Notes under the pieces: model-generated
Seen by the model: the letters and a program-made list of their open reading frames with translations, nothing else
The model's database searches: none
What the model was told of the DNA's origin: nothing
Part shown: positions 46,901-58,859 of the stretch, in pieces
How the letters are laid out: each line of letters opens with the position of its first letter
Position numbering within the stretch: position 1 is the stretch's first letter
Program-made: the position numbers and the translations under genes
NCBI RefSeq assembly: GCF_021730395.1
Contig: NC_069361.1
Coordinates: 69,139,001 to 69,203,000 of the forward strand
Length of the DNA: 64,000 bases
DNA from: Mercenaria mercenaria
Lineage: Eukaryota; Mollusca; Bivalvia; Venerida; Veneridae
Direction: 5' to 3'

Positions 46901-48319
46901 GTGAATTGTCAATGGTGTCTAATAGGCTGTCGATAAATATTTATAGAGCAGAGGGCTGATACACTGACCTTGTCTTGTTCCTTGGAGTATTGGGAAAAAA
47001 CTGGAAATATGTCCCTGTGATCGTACGCAACTGAAAACGTCATCAAACATGTTCAGGATTACTTTAAATATACAGTCATTTATGCCAGTTTTATATAATT
47101 TTAACATCAAAATAGTGTGGTTCACATGGTCGAACGCCTGCCGAACGTCCAGAAAACACGTGTACAGTTTGCTGTTATGGTCACGTGCGTGATTTATACT
47201 TTCACGTAGCAAAAATGAGGTCATTGTACAGCTAAACGTTTTTTTGAAATCCACCTTGCAGACTGTCCACTTTCAAAGTATTGTCTGTTTGCATGATATC
47301 AATCAATATTTTTTCATACAATTTCAGCGCCACTGAACATAAGCTTATTGCGCGATATGAGTCTGGATCCGATTTCTTTTTCGGAGAGCCCTTATACAAT
47401 GTTGAGATAATCCCTTTTTTCATGTCTGTCGGTATGTATGAAAATTCTGTTATTTTCTGGTAACGTCTTGTAATTAACGTTAATAAAGCGTTTCCGCCAT
47501 GTAATATGTGTTCATAGTTTATTTTATCACAGCCACAAGCTTTACCGTTTTTACAAAGTTTCAAAGTTTATGCATTTTGGTTTCTGACTCTGTCCTCCTT
47601 CATCCTCGGATTTTGAGACAGAGTCGTCAGAAGGTGCAGGGAATAAATTACGACGCTCATCCTCTCGACTTTCACGTTCAGGGGATGACTCGGGAGACTA
47701 TGTATCGGCTTTTGTGAGACATTGGTCTTTTACTGCTTTAACACTTTACACCCCGTCTCTGATTGGCTTCACTTTTCTTTGGAGTCATATTGATACTTGC
47801 CTATTGCTGTGGATTTTTTGTGTCTTGAGAGGTTGAAGAGACAAACGAGAATGAGAAGTGGGCGAAACGTGATGGATTTTAATAGCCATCGGGCCAGAAC
47901 GTGATTGCAATTTACGTTCTGAAGGTACTAGGGAGAGATGAGGACGTAATCAGAACGAGTTAAACCGTCTGTATACGAGTTGGTCGAGTCAACAGCTAGT
48001 TAGAACGTATTTCGACGTACTTGGAACGAAGTAGGACTAGTTACGAACTTCTCTAATCTGACTACAGAGGACTTGGACTGCCTACAAACGGTGTCCACAT
48101 GAGGTCATGAGGTGAACGGGCATTATTTTCCGAGCTGAACTTACTATAAACGTACTTCAGATGGGATAAAAACGCGATGGACGCATCGAGAACTAACTAC
48201 GGTCGCATTATGGATATTTTCCGGCCAAAGTACAAACGTTCTAGCCAGATCGCAGCCCGTTTTACAATATTTTAGGACGGGTTGGGACGTTTTGAGAACT
48301 AGTTTGGTGTGATGGGGGT
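43921..48319. mobile_element. non-autonomous DNA transposon split by a LINE
   Basis: The left end ACCCCCATCACACCAAGCTC and the reverse-strand right end ACCCCCATCACACCAAACTA are inverted repeats with the first 16 bases identical, and 'gttttca/gttctca' follows in both. The inner flanks on both sides (43960-44560 and 47600-48280) share an unusual density of 'acgt', 'gttcta' and 'gaacg' words unlike the surrounding AT-rich DNA. The middle is the LINE at 44577-47575. Without it the element would be about 1.4 kb. No transposase frame. The superfamily is not assigned because the target duplication is unclear. Confidence 0.65.
44577..47575 (-). mobile_element. LINE (non-LTR retrotransposon), 5'-truncated and frameshifted
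   Basis: Minus-strand frames carry, in order: SYRAISLCSVALKLYEKIL (reverse-transcriptase motif 2; 47564-47232), FLDVRQAFDHVNH (motif A) and GTRQGQCISPLL (motif B; 47254-46919), HADDMVLISYS (motif C) with THLGV (46892-46041), and a C-terminal Cys-rich segment CPLCKLCTETVAEHLILFC (45989-45597). The endonuclease is absent. At least three frame changes separate these pieces, so it is dead. AATAAA and a TATCTATC tail on the minus strand near 44590 mark the 3' end, leaving about 1 kb of 3' untranslated sequence. Confidence 0.9.
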
Positions 48320-48449
48320 TAAGCAATGTTTTGACAGCGAGTCAATTTTAGCAGATTTTCAATATGTGTGACCCCCACCCCACCCCACAATCTGAAAATG
48401 CTTCCTACGGTCCTACCGTAGGCCTGAGTGATATATTGTTTCGCATAAG

Positions 48450-48633
48450 AACGAAAAACTTGGGTTATTCTACAATAAATCACACTTGGGAACTTATTAT
48501 TTCGATTCTAACACGACATACAAGTATCAACAGTGTTAGAAAAAATGGTAACTATTTTTTACGACCGTGCTACGCACCTGGATCAGATGACGTCACTGCA
48601 GGCGAGTGGTTTATTGCAGAATAACCCAAGATA
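48450..48633. mobile_element. 184-bp MITE with 27-bp inverted ends
   Basis: 'cttgggttattctacaataa' followed by 'atcac' on the left matches the inverse of 'gtggtttattgcagaataac' followed by 'ccaag' on the right. A related end occurs at 43709. Non-coding. Confidence 0.7.
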
Positions 48634-48639
48634 GAGTTT

Positions 48640-50480
48640 GCTTTACATGTATGTAAGTTATTTGCTGGTCGTGCTAGAATGATAATTAAATTAACGAATA
48701 GATGTTCAATATGTTAAGTTCGATTTTTAACGTTGCAAAACGTTTTTGTATTTCCTATATGCAATTTAATATTAATTCGTCTCAGTGTGGCGGATTAACG
48801 TTTTAACAGAGAATTCATCTTGCCCATGAAGAAAAAAAATGATCAGGATTTTAATAAAAATGCATTAAAGTTTTGAAAGTTGGACAGTTTTCAAGAAATG
48901 GCATCAAAGACATGCTTTGGGTTCTATGTTTACAGGAACTGCAACTCGAACTAGCTTTAATAAATATAATAATACATTTGCATACAAAGTGCAAGAATGA
49001 AATCATTGATATATAAAGGATATTCAAGTTTTTTTGTTTTTTTTTTTTTGCTTTAATATGGTTCTTATTTTCATTGAGTATGACCTATCATGTGTCGGTG
49101 GGATGTTAAATCTAAAAAAAAAAATTAAAATATTCACAAGTGGCGTAGCCACGAACTGAAATATGTTCTTTTCATACCTCGAGATGAAAATAAAAACTTA
49201 AATTTTATGTTTATTTTATACACAAATGATTCAAAACCTCTTTTGTTTACATTTAGAACGAGCGACAACAACAATGCATTTTTCGTACAACCGAAATTTA
49301 GTCTTATTTTAGAAAAAAGAAAAAAACAAAAAAAAAACGTAACCTTTACAGCTTCCGCAAAGACATTAAATATGAAAGTGAGTTGCGAACAACACGCAGT
49401 GTCCGATAATTTCGACAGTTTGTTGTGGTTTTCTTTTGTAGCAGATGCCACTTTCTGGACTTTTCGCAAGCCGGTGTAACATTAAATTTTGACCCTGTTG
49501 AAAATTGACCCCATGGGTCATTTTTCAACGCTGAGAATTGACCCTGCCAACATTTCAACATGTTTAATCAAGAAGTCGTTGAGACCTGATCAATCGTTAA
49601 AATTTTTATCAGTTATGGGGTCATTTTTTAACGGTTAGTTAAATTTAAGTTAAACGTCGTCAATCGTCTGTTTGTAATAGAGAAACACACTGGAAAGAAC
49701 CAGAAACTGTCGCAGGCTTGCTGGATAGCTTCTTTAAAAATAATTTCACAAGGCCGAGCCCGGGCTCAAACTGACAACTTTGCCGAGGTAGGCGAGATCA
49801 TCTATATGTTTGACAGGGAACTGTCAACGAAAGTTTAAGACAACGATTTTCGACAGGTGGTTGGGTGGGGGCACATCGAGACTTCCACACAGGGAGCACC
49901 TTTCCCGATCATAACAAGATATTTATAAGGGATATGTCTGTGAATTATAGTAATATCTCTGTAACACAAAGAAATGTGTTTTTTTTACGTTGTGAAGATA
50001 TGACTTTATACGTCCTTATGCCAGGTTCGAAATATTTTTATCTCATAATTAGGATTTCATTTTACAAATTTGTATAATCTACTGTTTTAATTCATTTACT
50101 ATAGAATGTACAAATATAGCTTTTAGATATAGTCTCTTATAATTCTGTATAAAATGCCCACATGCTTTGAATGGTTTTATATGGTGTGTTTAAATTACGG
50201 TACTACAAATTTACCTGTACCCGTTAAGAAGATATTACCCGTTTGATGCTTTGCCCGCGTTTCAATTTGAACAACTTCAAACAAAAACAGCGATAGTTTG
50301 ATATTGCCACAGTATATACGTCACACAATATATACGTCACAGTTACTCTTGTAGGCCAATTGAAAAATTAGTTGTGTGTTTTAATTTATGTGTTGGTTTC
50401 TAATCATACTCAACATTTCTATTTGAACTAAAATCAACATTATGCAGGGGAGTGGACGTGTTTTGCATTTTGCTGCCTTT
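48640..50480. other. intergenic DNA with a SINE tail
   Basis: At 49078-49120 the phrase 'tatgacctatcatgtgtcgg' then 'tgggatgttaaat' and an A-run is the 3' tail of the SINE family seen at 30335. A run of 'ttgaccc' words lies at 49485-49550. Nothing else was recognised. Confidence 0.45.
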
Positions 50481-50483
50481 TAG

Positions 50484-50562
50484 GCGAGGAAAATGCTGTT
50501 TGCAGTTCAAAATGGCATTATTTGTTTACCTTTTGACCTAACAGAGGACACATTTTGCAGTG
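50484..50562 (+). CDS. possible exon with start codon
   Basis: An acceptor-like TTGCTGCCTTTTAG, an ATG at 50493 and an open frame (MLFAVQNGIICLPFDLTEDT, then FCSG) end at AGTG|GTAAGT, an excellent donor, in phase 1. It could be the first coding exon or an internal one. No domain and no partner exon were identified on this strand, so this rests on splice signals alone. Confidence 0.3.
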
Positions 50563-50818
50563 GTAAGTGTGTTTTTTTATACAAAATTTCAAACGATAAC
50601 GCCCAGTCGGTGGCCATATAATTTATCTTCACTTGGCTTTAGTCTTACATGTTTATCGCTGTTTGTTAAAAAGTTATTGAAGGTACAGTGCCAGTTTATA
50701 GTGACGAAAAAATTGTAGTCGTACATGAAAAAGTAATTCCTGTACAAAACGAACTCTTTACGGGATGTTTATTGATTTGTATATATACATAAATTTAAAC
50801 TGTAATAAAAGAAGACGC

Positions 50819-51418
50819 TTTAGACTTAAGAAGAGTTGCAGTATTGTACCAAGGTTTCGAGCTTTAGGGCCAGCGCATAGAATTTAAACCTTTACGAGAT
50901 AGCAAATAGAGGCTGAGATTCGGAAAGCTGGGACAGAGACGTTTGGTTTGGTAATCTTCTGAAAAAATAAATTAAATCTTAACATTGTCTAAACAGTAAT
51001 TTGTATATAACCGCCGACGGTTTCGTCGGGGGGACCGTCTTAAAATGTGTTTTTAGTGAAAATATGCATGCTGGTTCATATATTAAATAGTAGTTAATGA
51101 AAAACACGGACTTTTTCCGTACGCAAATGTACGGAAATACAGCATTTATCTTAAATTACATACGTACGGACGAACAAATGTGTTTTTTGTCACAAACTTT
51201 CAGATATTGTCATTTTCTATGTATGTGTTTTGGAAATAAAGTACATGTTGTAGATATGACCAGACAAAGATTACTGACCTGAAAAATAAAACGACAGGTG
51301 TAATCCGTTCCAGCAATACTGACATTTTTAACGCAATAAGTATTATCGTTTTCGGTATCAACATCTTTAACATAATGATCACTGACACTATTACAGCTCC
51401 ATGCTGTAGAGGCATCAA
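50819..51418 (-). CDS. possible Ig-like exons
   Basis: The exon 51418-51279 follows TTAATGTACTTCAG and ends at TTTCAG|GTCAGT. Its frame has four cysteines and the segment NVSIAGTDYTCRFIFQ, which resembles the D-x-G-x-Y-x-C end of an immunoglobulin domain, plus NVS as a glycosylation site. A 63-nt exon (50958-50896) follows a strong acceptor (TTTATTTTTTCAG), joins in phase 0 and encodes KITKPNVSVPAFRISASICY before GTAAAG. A last acceptor (TTTTATTACAG) near 50819 opens a short exon ending at TAA that contains AATAAA. It lies only 130 bp downstream of the RING exon, which is hard to reconcile with a separate gene. Confidence 0.35.
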
Positions 51419-51547
51419 CTGAAGTACATTAACAATAATGAGGTACCATCTAAGAAAAAAGGGCTGTTATGGTCCACAGTAATAAATTAGCCCTTAACAA
51501 TTACTTGTAGGTAGTCTGATATTAATACTTTAGTTGTCATTCGCTGA

Positions 51548-51706
51548 TCACAGTTTCCGTATTGGTCCTCTGCACAAAGGACAGACGACCTGATGGTTTA
51601 CTTGTAACTGAAGCTCACATAGGTAACACAAAGTGTGTTCGCATGGGAAGATAACTGAATCTTTAAATCTGCCCTTGCATTCATTGCTTGAAAGCTTCAA
51701 CTGAAC
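51548..51706 (-). CDS. RING-finger protein, last exon
   Basis: After an acceptor (ATGCTTCAG; an alternative six bases on) the frame gives a C-terminal RING: ECKGRFKDSVIFPCEHTLC, then YLCELQLQ and VCPLCRGPIRKL before TGA at 51548. The PC-x-H-x2-C-x2-C and CPLC parts are intact. The first zinc ligand of the usual CxxC pair is replaced: SSNEC has Ser three residues before the Cys. RING domains recruit E2 enzymes for ubiquitin transfer. The missing ligand may weaken zinc site 1 or mean this is a decayed copy. Upstream exons were not found. Confidence 0.55.
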   Translation of the reverse strand, partial: VQLKLSSNECKGRFKDSVIFPCEHTLCYLCELQLQVNHQVVCPLCRGPIRKL

Positions 51707-51744
51707 CTGAAGCATTGAAGAAATGTATTTTAACATAACCATAT

Positions 51745-52425
51745 TAGTACATGTTCCTCTTGGCGGTTTAGTGCGCGCATCTATGTGTTCATTGTCAACA
51801 ATTAATTAGCCATGAGTACCATAATTGTTTACGGCATATGAATAAATGCCCATATTTCAATTCACATACGATTTGTGTTTTTCATCACCCATACGAGTAA
51901 AGACAGGCAGGATCTTCAAGCTCCATTTAGGTCACACAACGCATAAATAGCTTTTAAAAGTATATAGTCTTACATTTCAAATGTTTTCTTTCTTCAAAAT
52001 AGTTTTTTTCAAGAAACGGTTTACAAAAAGTTTTCGACAAAGAAGTATTCGAAATGTGCAATGTTTCCTTCTTTGCAAGAAAACTGAGGGCAAAATGCTT
52101 TGTTTCTTCACATTAATTCGAAACATTTAAGGCGAGAATACCAAAAGGATTTAGTTATATCGCTTTAATTTTGTCGACATGTGCAAACATTTTCTCACAT
52201 CTGGAGTCCCTTTGAGGCTTCCAACGCTTAATTTTGCGCTAAATATTTTCAGGAAACAAATGAAATATCTAGAAAACATTATGGTTTGCTGAAACGTTTT
52301 CAGAAAAATGGAAATAAATCTTGGAAAGATTACAACAGTATCGTGATAGTTACCTAGCTATCACGCGGCTGAAATATGTGACCATATTAAAAGTATGGAA
52401 AACCTCAAATGATGTTAAAGACTTG
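51745..52425. other. no supported feature
   Basis: Would hold the RING gene's preceding intron. Nothing recognisable. Confidence 0.4.
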
Positions 52426-52429
52426 GAGC

Positions 52430-52655
52430 GGTCTTCTGCGCATGCCCGAAAGTGTTTATCAATTGTAGCGCATGGCAAAAATATGTATATTTTTGCATGT
52501 CCGCTTGCATTTAGTGTACAATATGCATAAAATACTGACTAAAGGTTAGGGTTAGTATCACCATGGTTACAAAATATATACATTTAAGATATTTTCGTTC
52601 AAATTTAGTTAATCCGGTATGTACAGGAGACTGTAATTTATACCGGCGCTCCAAG
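52430..52655 (+). repeat. dispersed repeat, copy 2 (head of the minisatellite)
   Basis: Matches 430-655 (see there) at roughly 75-80%, including 'actgactaaaggttaggg' and 'atcaccatggttacaaaata'. It ends 'ataccggcgctcca' and the minisatellite begins within a few bases. Confidence 0.75.
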
Positions 52656-52659
52656 TCTG

Positions 52660-55290
52660 CATTGAGTCACAGTCAATGGCGTCAAGGCGGTCGGGAAATT
52701 AACTCCTATAGGAAAGAACATGCCGGTAAGAATGACCTCCCCTTAATTTTGCAAATGTCGTCAAGGCTGGTAGGGGAAATAACTCTAAATAGAAAAAAAA
52801 CCAGGTCAGTAACAGTGACCTCCCCTTAATTTTGCAAATGTCGTCATGGCGGGTAGGGTAACTCTTAATGGAAAAAACCCCAGGCCGGTTAGAGTGATCT
52901 CCCCTTAATTTTGCAAATGGCGACAAGGCGGGTAGGGGAGGTAACTCTTAGTGGAAAATAAAATCCGGTCGGTTAGAGTGACCTCCCCTAAATTTTGCAA
53001 ATGGCGTCAAGGCGGGTAGGGGAAGTAACTCTTAATGGAAAAAAGCCAAGGTCGGTTAGAGTAACCTCCCGTTGATGTTGCAAATGGCGTCAAGGCAGGT
53101 AGGGGAAGTAACTCTTAATGGAAAATAAAACCCGGTCAGTTAGAGTGACCTCCCCTTAATTTTGCAAATGGCGTCAAGGCAGGTAGGGGAAGTAACTCTT
53201 CATGGAAAATTAAATCAGGTCGGTTAGAGTGACCTCCCCTTATTTTTGCAAATGGCGCCAAGGCGGGTAGGGGAAGTAACTCTTAATGCAAAAAGCCCAG
53301 GTTGTTAGAGTGACCTCCCCTTAATTTTGCAAATGGCGTCAAGGCGGGTAGGGGATGTAACTCTTAATGGAAAATAAAATTCGGTCGGTTAGAGTGACCT
53401 CCCCTAAATTTTGCAAATGGCGTCAATGCGGGTAGGGGAAGTAACTCTTAATGGAAAAAAGCCAAGGTCGGTTAGAGTAACCTCCCGTTGATGTTGCAAA
53501 TGGCGTCAAGGCAGGTAGGGGAAGTAACTCTTAACGGAAAATAAAACCCAGTCAGTTAGAGTGACCTCCCCTTAATTTTTGCAAATGGCGTCAAGGCAGG
53601 TAGGGGAAGTAACTCTTAATGGAAAATTAAATCAGGTCGGTTAGAGTGACCTCCCCTTATTTTTGCAAATGGCGCCAAGGCGGGTAGGGGAAGTAACTCT
53701 TAATGCAAAAAGCTCAGGCTGTTAGGGTGACCTCCCCTTAATTTTGCAAATGGCTACAAGGCGGGTAGGGGAAGTAACTCTTAATGGAAAAAGCCAAGGT
53801 TTGTTAGAGTGACCTCCCCTTAATTTTGCAAATGGCGTCAAGGCGGGTAGGGGAAGTAACTCTTAATGGAAAAAAAACAAGGTCGGTTAGTGACCTCCCC
53901 TTAATTTTGCAAATGGCGTCAAGGCGGGTAGGGGAAGAAACTCTTATTGGAAAAAATAGGTCGGTTAGAGTGATCTCCCCTTAATTTTGCAAATGGTGTC
54001 AAGGCGGGTAGGGGAAGTAACTCTTAATGGAAAATAACCAGGTCGTTTAGTGACCTTCCATTAATTTTGCAAATGGCGCCAAGGCGGGTAGGGGAAGTAA
54101 CTCTTAATGGAAAAAATGCCAAGGTTGGTTAGAGTGACCTTCTCTTAATTTTGCAAATGGCGTAAAGGCGGGTAGGGGAAGTAACTCTTATTGGAAAAAG
54201 CAGGTCGGTTAGAGTGATCTCCCCTTAATTTTGCAAATGGCGTCAAGGCAGGTAGGGGAAGTAACTCTTAATGGAAAATTAATCCAGGTCTGTTAGAGTG
54301 ACCTCCCCTCACTTTTGCAAATGGCGCCAAGGCCGGTAGGGGAAGTAACTCTTATTGGAAAATAACCAGGTCGGTTAGTGACCTCCCTTAATTTTGCAAA
54401 TGGCGTCAAGGCGGGTAGGGGAAGTAATCTTTAATGGAAAAAGAACTTGTCGGTTAGTGACCTCCCCTTAATTTAGCAAATGGCGTCAAGGCGGGTAGAT
54501 GAAGTAATCTTTAATGGAAAAAGAACTGGTCGGTTAGTGACCTCCCCTTAATTCTGCAAATAGCGTCATGGGGGTTAGGGAAGTAATCTTTAATGGAAAA
54601 AAAGTCGGTGACCTCCCCTTAATTTTGCAAATGCCGACAGAGTGGTAGGGGGAAGTAATTTCTAATGAAAAAACAGGTTTTGCAAATCAAGGGGATAGGG
54701 AAAGTAACTTTGTAAGGAAAAGAGGTGGTAGGTTAACCTCCCATTTAGGAATGGCGTCTATTGGGTTAGGGAAGTAATTTTGGATGAAAAGTGTGTCAGT
54801 TAACCTCCCCTTTTATGGGAATAGATGTAACAGTTACTCCATGATTTAGCAAATGCAGTACAACAAATTCCCTACAAATTACTAGGGGGTAAATAAAGAA
54901 GCTGTGGATAGAAAAAGTCGGTTATATATATATATCTTGATTGAAAAAAGTAGGTTATGTAACCTTTCGTTTATAATGCAAATGGTGTCAAAGGAGTAGG
55001 GAAAGTACATATAAATGGAGGTATTTGCAGATGGCGCCAGTATGGGAAGGGAAAGTAACTGGATGACAGCGGACGAGTCAGGGTAACCTGATAGTACAAG
55101 GTAACAATTGTAACCTGCATTTTACAAATGGCGTCAATGAAAGAAGGGTAACTATTGATGACAAAGCGCTAGTTGTTAAGGATACTCTTCTCTGTATATT
55201 TTTTTTTGCAAATGACAAGGAAGTATGACCATTTGAACACAACTGCATTTTGCAAATGGTATAAAGGAAATAAACCTATTTAGGGAAAGG
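52660..55290 (+). repeat. 83-bp minisatellite, about 26 units, decaying at the 3' side
   Basis: Each unit contains 'tgacctccccttaattttgc', 'aaatggcgtcaaggcgggta' and 'ggggaagtaactcttaatgg'. The GCAAATG word falls at 52751, 52833, 52913, 52997, 53080, 53164, 53248 and 53329, a period of 80-84. Two blocks of five units (about 52964-53379 and 53380-53795) share unit-specific variants such as 'ccgttgatgttgc', giving a 416-bp higher-order period. Units become degenerate after 54600. No coding frame. Confidence 0.95.
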
Positions 55291-55597
55291 AACATCAATA
55301 ATCAATGCAACTGTGTGTCCTGTTTTATTTAAACAAAATAAACAACACAACTGTATGGTATTTTATTCATTTCTTCATCTGCAATAAATAGCAGACGTAG
55401 TCACAAATGACATTGTTAAGTATAAGCATAATGAAAATATTCAATCTGAAGAATATTTTTAAAATTTAATACATGTACAATAAAATCATTGCTTTGAACT
55501 ATGCTTTCACTAAAAACGTAAAACTCCGTCAGAAAAAAATGTAATCGAAGGATTATATATATCAAGTTTTGACTGTCATTACGAAACAACCAGCAAG

Positions 55598-57030
55598 CAG
55601 AACTAGAACTGTCACAGGACTGACGAATACCCCAAAAATACGGTCTTGTCACAGAAGAATGGCAATCATAAGAAAGACATGGTCAAAAGAAGGTGCAATT
55701 TAAATCGAACTTGATCTGTATTTTATGATGTTACACCTGTATACCAAAAACATTTATATCTGTCAAGAATTGTCACTGAAGTGTTTGATTTGACTCCAGT
55801 GATGGATGAAAATTGCACAATAGCCTGAGTCTCTGTTAAAAAATATCAAATTACAAGAAAGGTACAGATAAAGTGTATGGAAACACTATATAAGTATAAT
55901 TCTAACCAAAATGGGGCATAATTCAGGAATATTGGTGCAAGAGTTATGCACCTTGTGTCATATGATGTGGGAGATGAAGTGGAACAACTACTTCAAGTTT
56001 GAATCAAATGCATTTCGTAATAACTGAGATATAGTGAAAATACATCAAAATTGTTACTAATGTATTTTATGATGTTACACCTGTGTACCAAAAACATTTA
56101 AATCTGTCAAGAACTGTCACTGTAGTGTTTAATGACTCTAACGGTGGTAAATGTTGCACAATAGCTTGAGCCTGTGTTAAAAAATATCAAATTATAAGAG
56201 AGGTACAGATAAAGTGTATCAAAACATGATATAAGTATAATTTTCACCAAAAAGGGGCATAATTCAGGAAATATTGGTGCAAGGTTATGCACCTTGTGTC
56301 ATATCATGTGGGTGATGATGTGGAACAATTATTTTAAGTTTGAATCAAATCTATAAAGTAGTAAAACCCTTCCAGGCACAGAAGTTATATATATGAGATA
56401 TAGTGAAAATGCATCAAAATAAACCTTAAATCCTAAGTAAAAGGGGACATAATTCATGCAAAATTTGTGTCAGAGCTATGCGCCTTGTGTCACATGATGT
56501 GGCTGATAAGGTGGAATATCTATTTTAAGTTTGAATCAAATCCATTAAGTAATAACTGAGATATAGTGAAAATGCATCAGAATTTACCTTAAATTCTAAG
56601 TAAAAGGGGACATAATTCATGAAAAATTGGTGTCAGAGTTATGCACCTTGTGTCACATGACGTGGTTGATAAGGGGGAACATCTATTTTAAGTCTGAATC
56701 AAATCCATTCAGTAATAACTGAGAGTGAAAGTGTATAAAAACTTTAACCTTAAATTCTAAGTAAAAATGGGAGGCATAATTTATGGAATATTGGTGCAAG
56801 AGTTATTGACCTTGTGTCATATGATATGGGTAATGATGTTGAACAAGTCTGAATCAAATCCATTAAGTAATAAAACCCTTCTAGGCACAGAAGTTATGGA
56901 GCAAAACCCAAATATCAGACCTTTGACCTTGAATTGTGAACTTTGGCCTTTGACTATCAGGCATAGGTGATGTGTTCAACATGTCATCTGGTCTTGAGGA
57001 ATAATAATGTGAAGTTAAATTTCTTCACGG
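55598..57030 (+). mobile_element. pearl/Helentron-like element with tandem core
   Basis: It begins 'agaactgtcacaggactgac' and then repeats units with 'gcataattcaggaa', 'gttatgcaccttgtgtcata', 'gatgtgg.tgatga.gtggaa' and 'agtttgaatcaaatccatt'. A block of 344 bp is duplicated, with 'tgtattttatgatgttacac' at 55717 and 56061. The close relative at 61153 has a clearer 3' end. These tandem-cored elements are non-autonomous; no Rep/helicase frame is present. Confidence 0.65.
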
Positions 57031-57239
57031 GAATATCTTGAGAACATAAAACAAAAAATACCTAACAACAGTTAAAATGATTCGAGTCCTGGGTTGTGTA
57101 ACCTTATTTTTAAGCCGTATCTCCTCAAAATATTGATGTTTGTTACCTTCTACTGCTGTAAAAACATATAGAAATGGGGCATGTGTTGGTTTCCGTATAA
57201 GATCGAAATTTTTTCACCGAATAAACTGAAAACTGGTGT

Positions 57240-57520
57240 TCCCGAGTGAAAGTTAATTCGGCATTACGTGAAGGTTGATTCATTATTATTATTGATATTA
57301 TTATTATTATACCAGGTTTATATATGTATATATGTGCTGCACGTTCATTTCTATTCTTAATGTTTAATTAATTGAAAAACTTATCTATTATTATCATCAT
57401 CATCATCATCATTATTATTATTATCATTATTATTATTATCATTATACCAGATTTATATATGTATTGCACGTTCATTTTAATTCTTAATTTTTAACTAATT
57501 GAAAAAAGTCATCGCTTATT
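57240..57520. repeat. ATT/ATC microsatellites in a duplicated block
   Basis: ATT-ATC trinucleotide runs occur twice, each followed by 'ccag.tttatatatgta' and 'gcacgttcattt', about 130 bp apart. Confidence 0.8.
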
Positions 57521-57524
57521 TTGT

Positions 57525-58520
57525 ACTGCTTTATTATCTTGCAGAGTTTAAATAAATTTATCCCATGTCATCTTATTCAACCGCACTGAGACCTGCGCCA
57601 TGCGTAACGACACGCTATATTTCATGACGTCACAATGCTGTTGGAAAAAAGTTAAATATGTCTACGCGATATACATGTTTCTTTTAGATTTTAATAGTTT
57701 GGCGTGTATTATTTTAGTGTTTTTGTAAGCAGTATTATACATCTTTTTTTTCTATTTGAAGCAAATTTTCAGTCTTTACATACAATTCATATCCTTAAGC
57801 GCTCAAGTGTTGTTCCGTACTAGTCTAGTGAAAAATCATATTTGTATTTCTCTCCGTTTGAAACAATGAGTTTATCATGTTATAATCTAACGTTATATTC
57901 CAGTAATTATTTAAAGCGAGGACTAAAAACCTAAAAGTCTGCCAACAATTCTACTAAATATTTGATCAGCTAATCTTTCTACCCATCGTTCCTAAAGATT
58001 TACCAGTTTAACACATTGTTGCTGATAATAGAGTTGCTTTAAAAGTCATTTTAGCCACAAGAGTTAATGTTAGTGCATAAAGTTAGGTGTCGATTAAGAG
58101 TTATACCAAACAGGCTAAAATTACTTTTAAAAGCTACACTAATACCAACCAGACAAAGTGCAGTAGAAAGTGTGTTTGAATAAATAAAAGAACTATGATT
58201 TTATCGCTATATTTTATAGTTTTATTGAATTTCTTGCCAAGTTTTCAGATACTGATGAAATAAAACGATAGATTATATCCTGATAAACCCACTGTTTCAG
58301 AAGTAAGAAATCCAAATACAGTTTTCACTTGCACGCAACATCAATTTAACGCAAAGGAATATGAATTATATATAATAGAAAAAAACATTAAAAAATAATT
58401 ATATTAAAATGTAAAAGAAATCAACCTAGTAGAACTATATAACTTTTTCCAACATATATTGCCATAATTTTAAGCGTAACGTTGCGCGTTGGGTGAGAAG
58501 TTATACTTGTAAAATGTGTA
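57525..58520. other. AT-rich DNA, nothing recognised
   Basis: No exon or repeat end seen. Confidence 0.4.
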
Positions 58521-58525
58521 CAATT

Positions 58526-58712
58526 TAGTACACATATATTTAATTGCATAATATAAAATTTCTTTGATTTATAGTACACATATATTTAATTGCATAATAT
58601 TAAATTTCTTTGATTTATAGTACACATATATTTAACTGAATAATATAAAAATTCTTTGATTAATAGTACACATATATTTAATTGCATAATATAAATTTCT
58701 TTGATTTATAGT
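58526..58712. repeat. 46-bp tandem repeat, four copies
   Basis: 'tagtacacatatatttaatt' followed by 'gcataatataaaatttcttt' starts at 58526, 58572, 58618 and 58664. Confidence 0.9.
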
Positions 58713-58859
58713 AAAATCGATTATTTTTCACGCTTGAACACTAGAGTTTACATTTTCGCGAGATGTATTTAGAATGATTTGATCGATCTTACACTGAAAC
58801 AAACACATATCTCCCGTCCTAAAATCAATTATTATATGGCAGTCTGAAAGACAGCTAAA

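Noticed and set aside
52660-55290. CRISPR-like array
   Set aside because: The whole 83-bp unit is repeated with no unique spacers, in animal DNA; it is a minisatellite.
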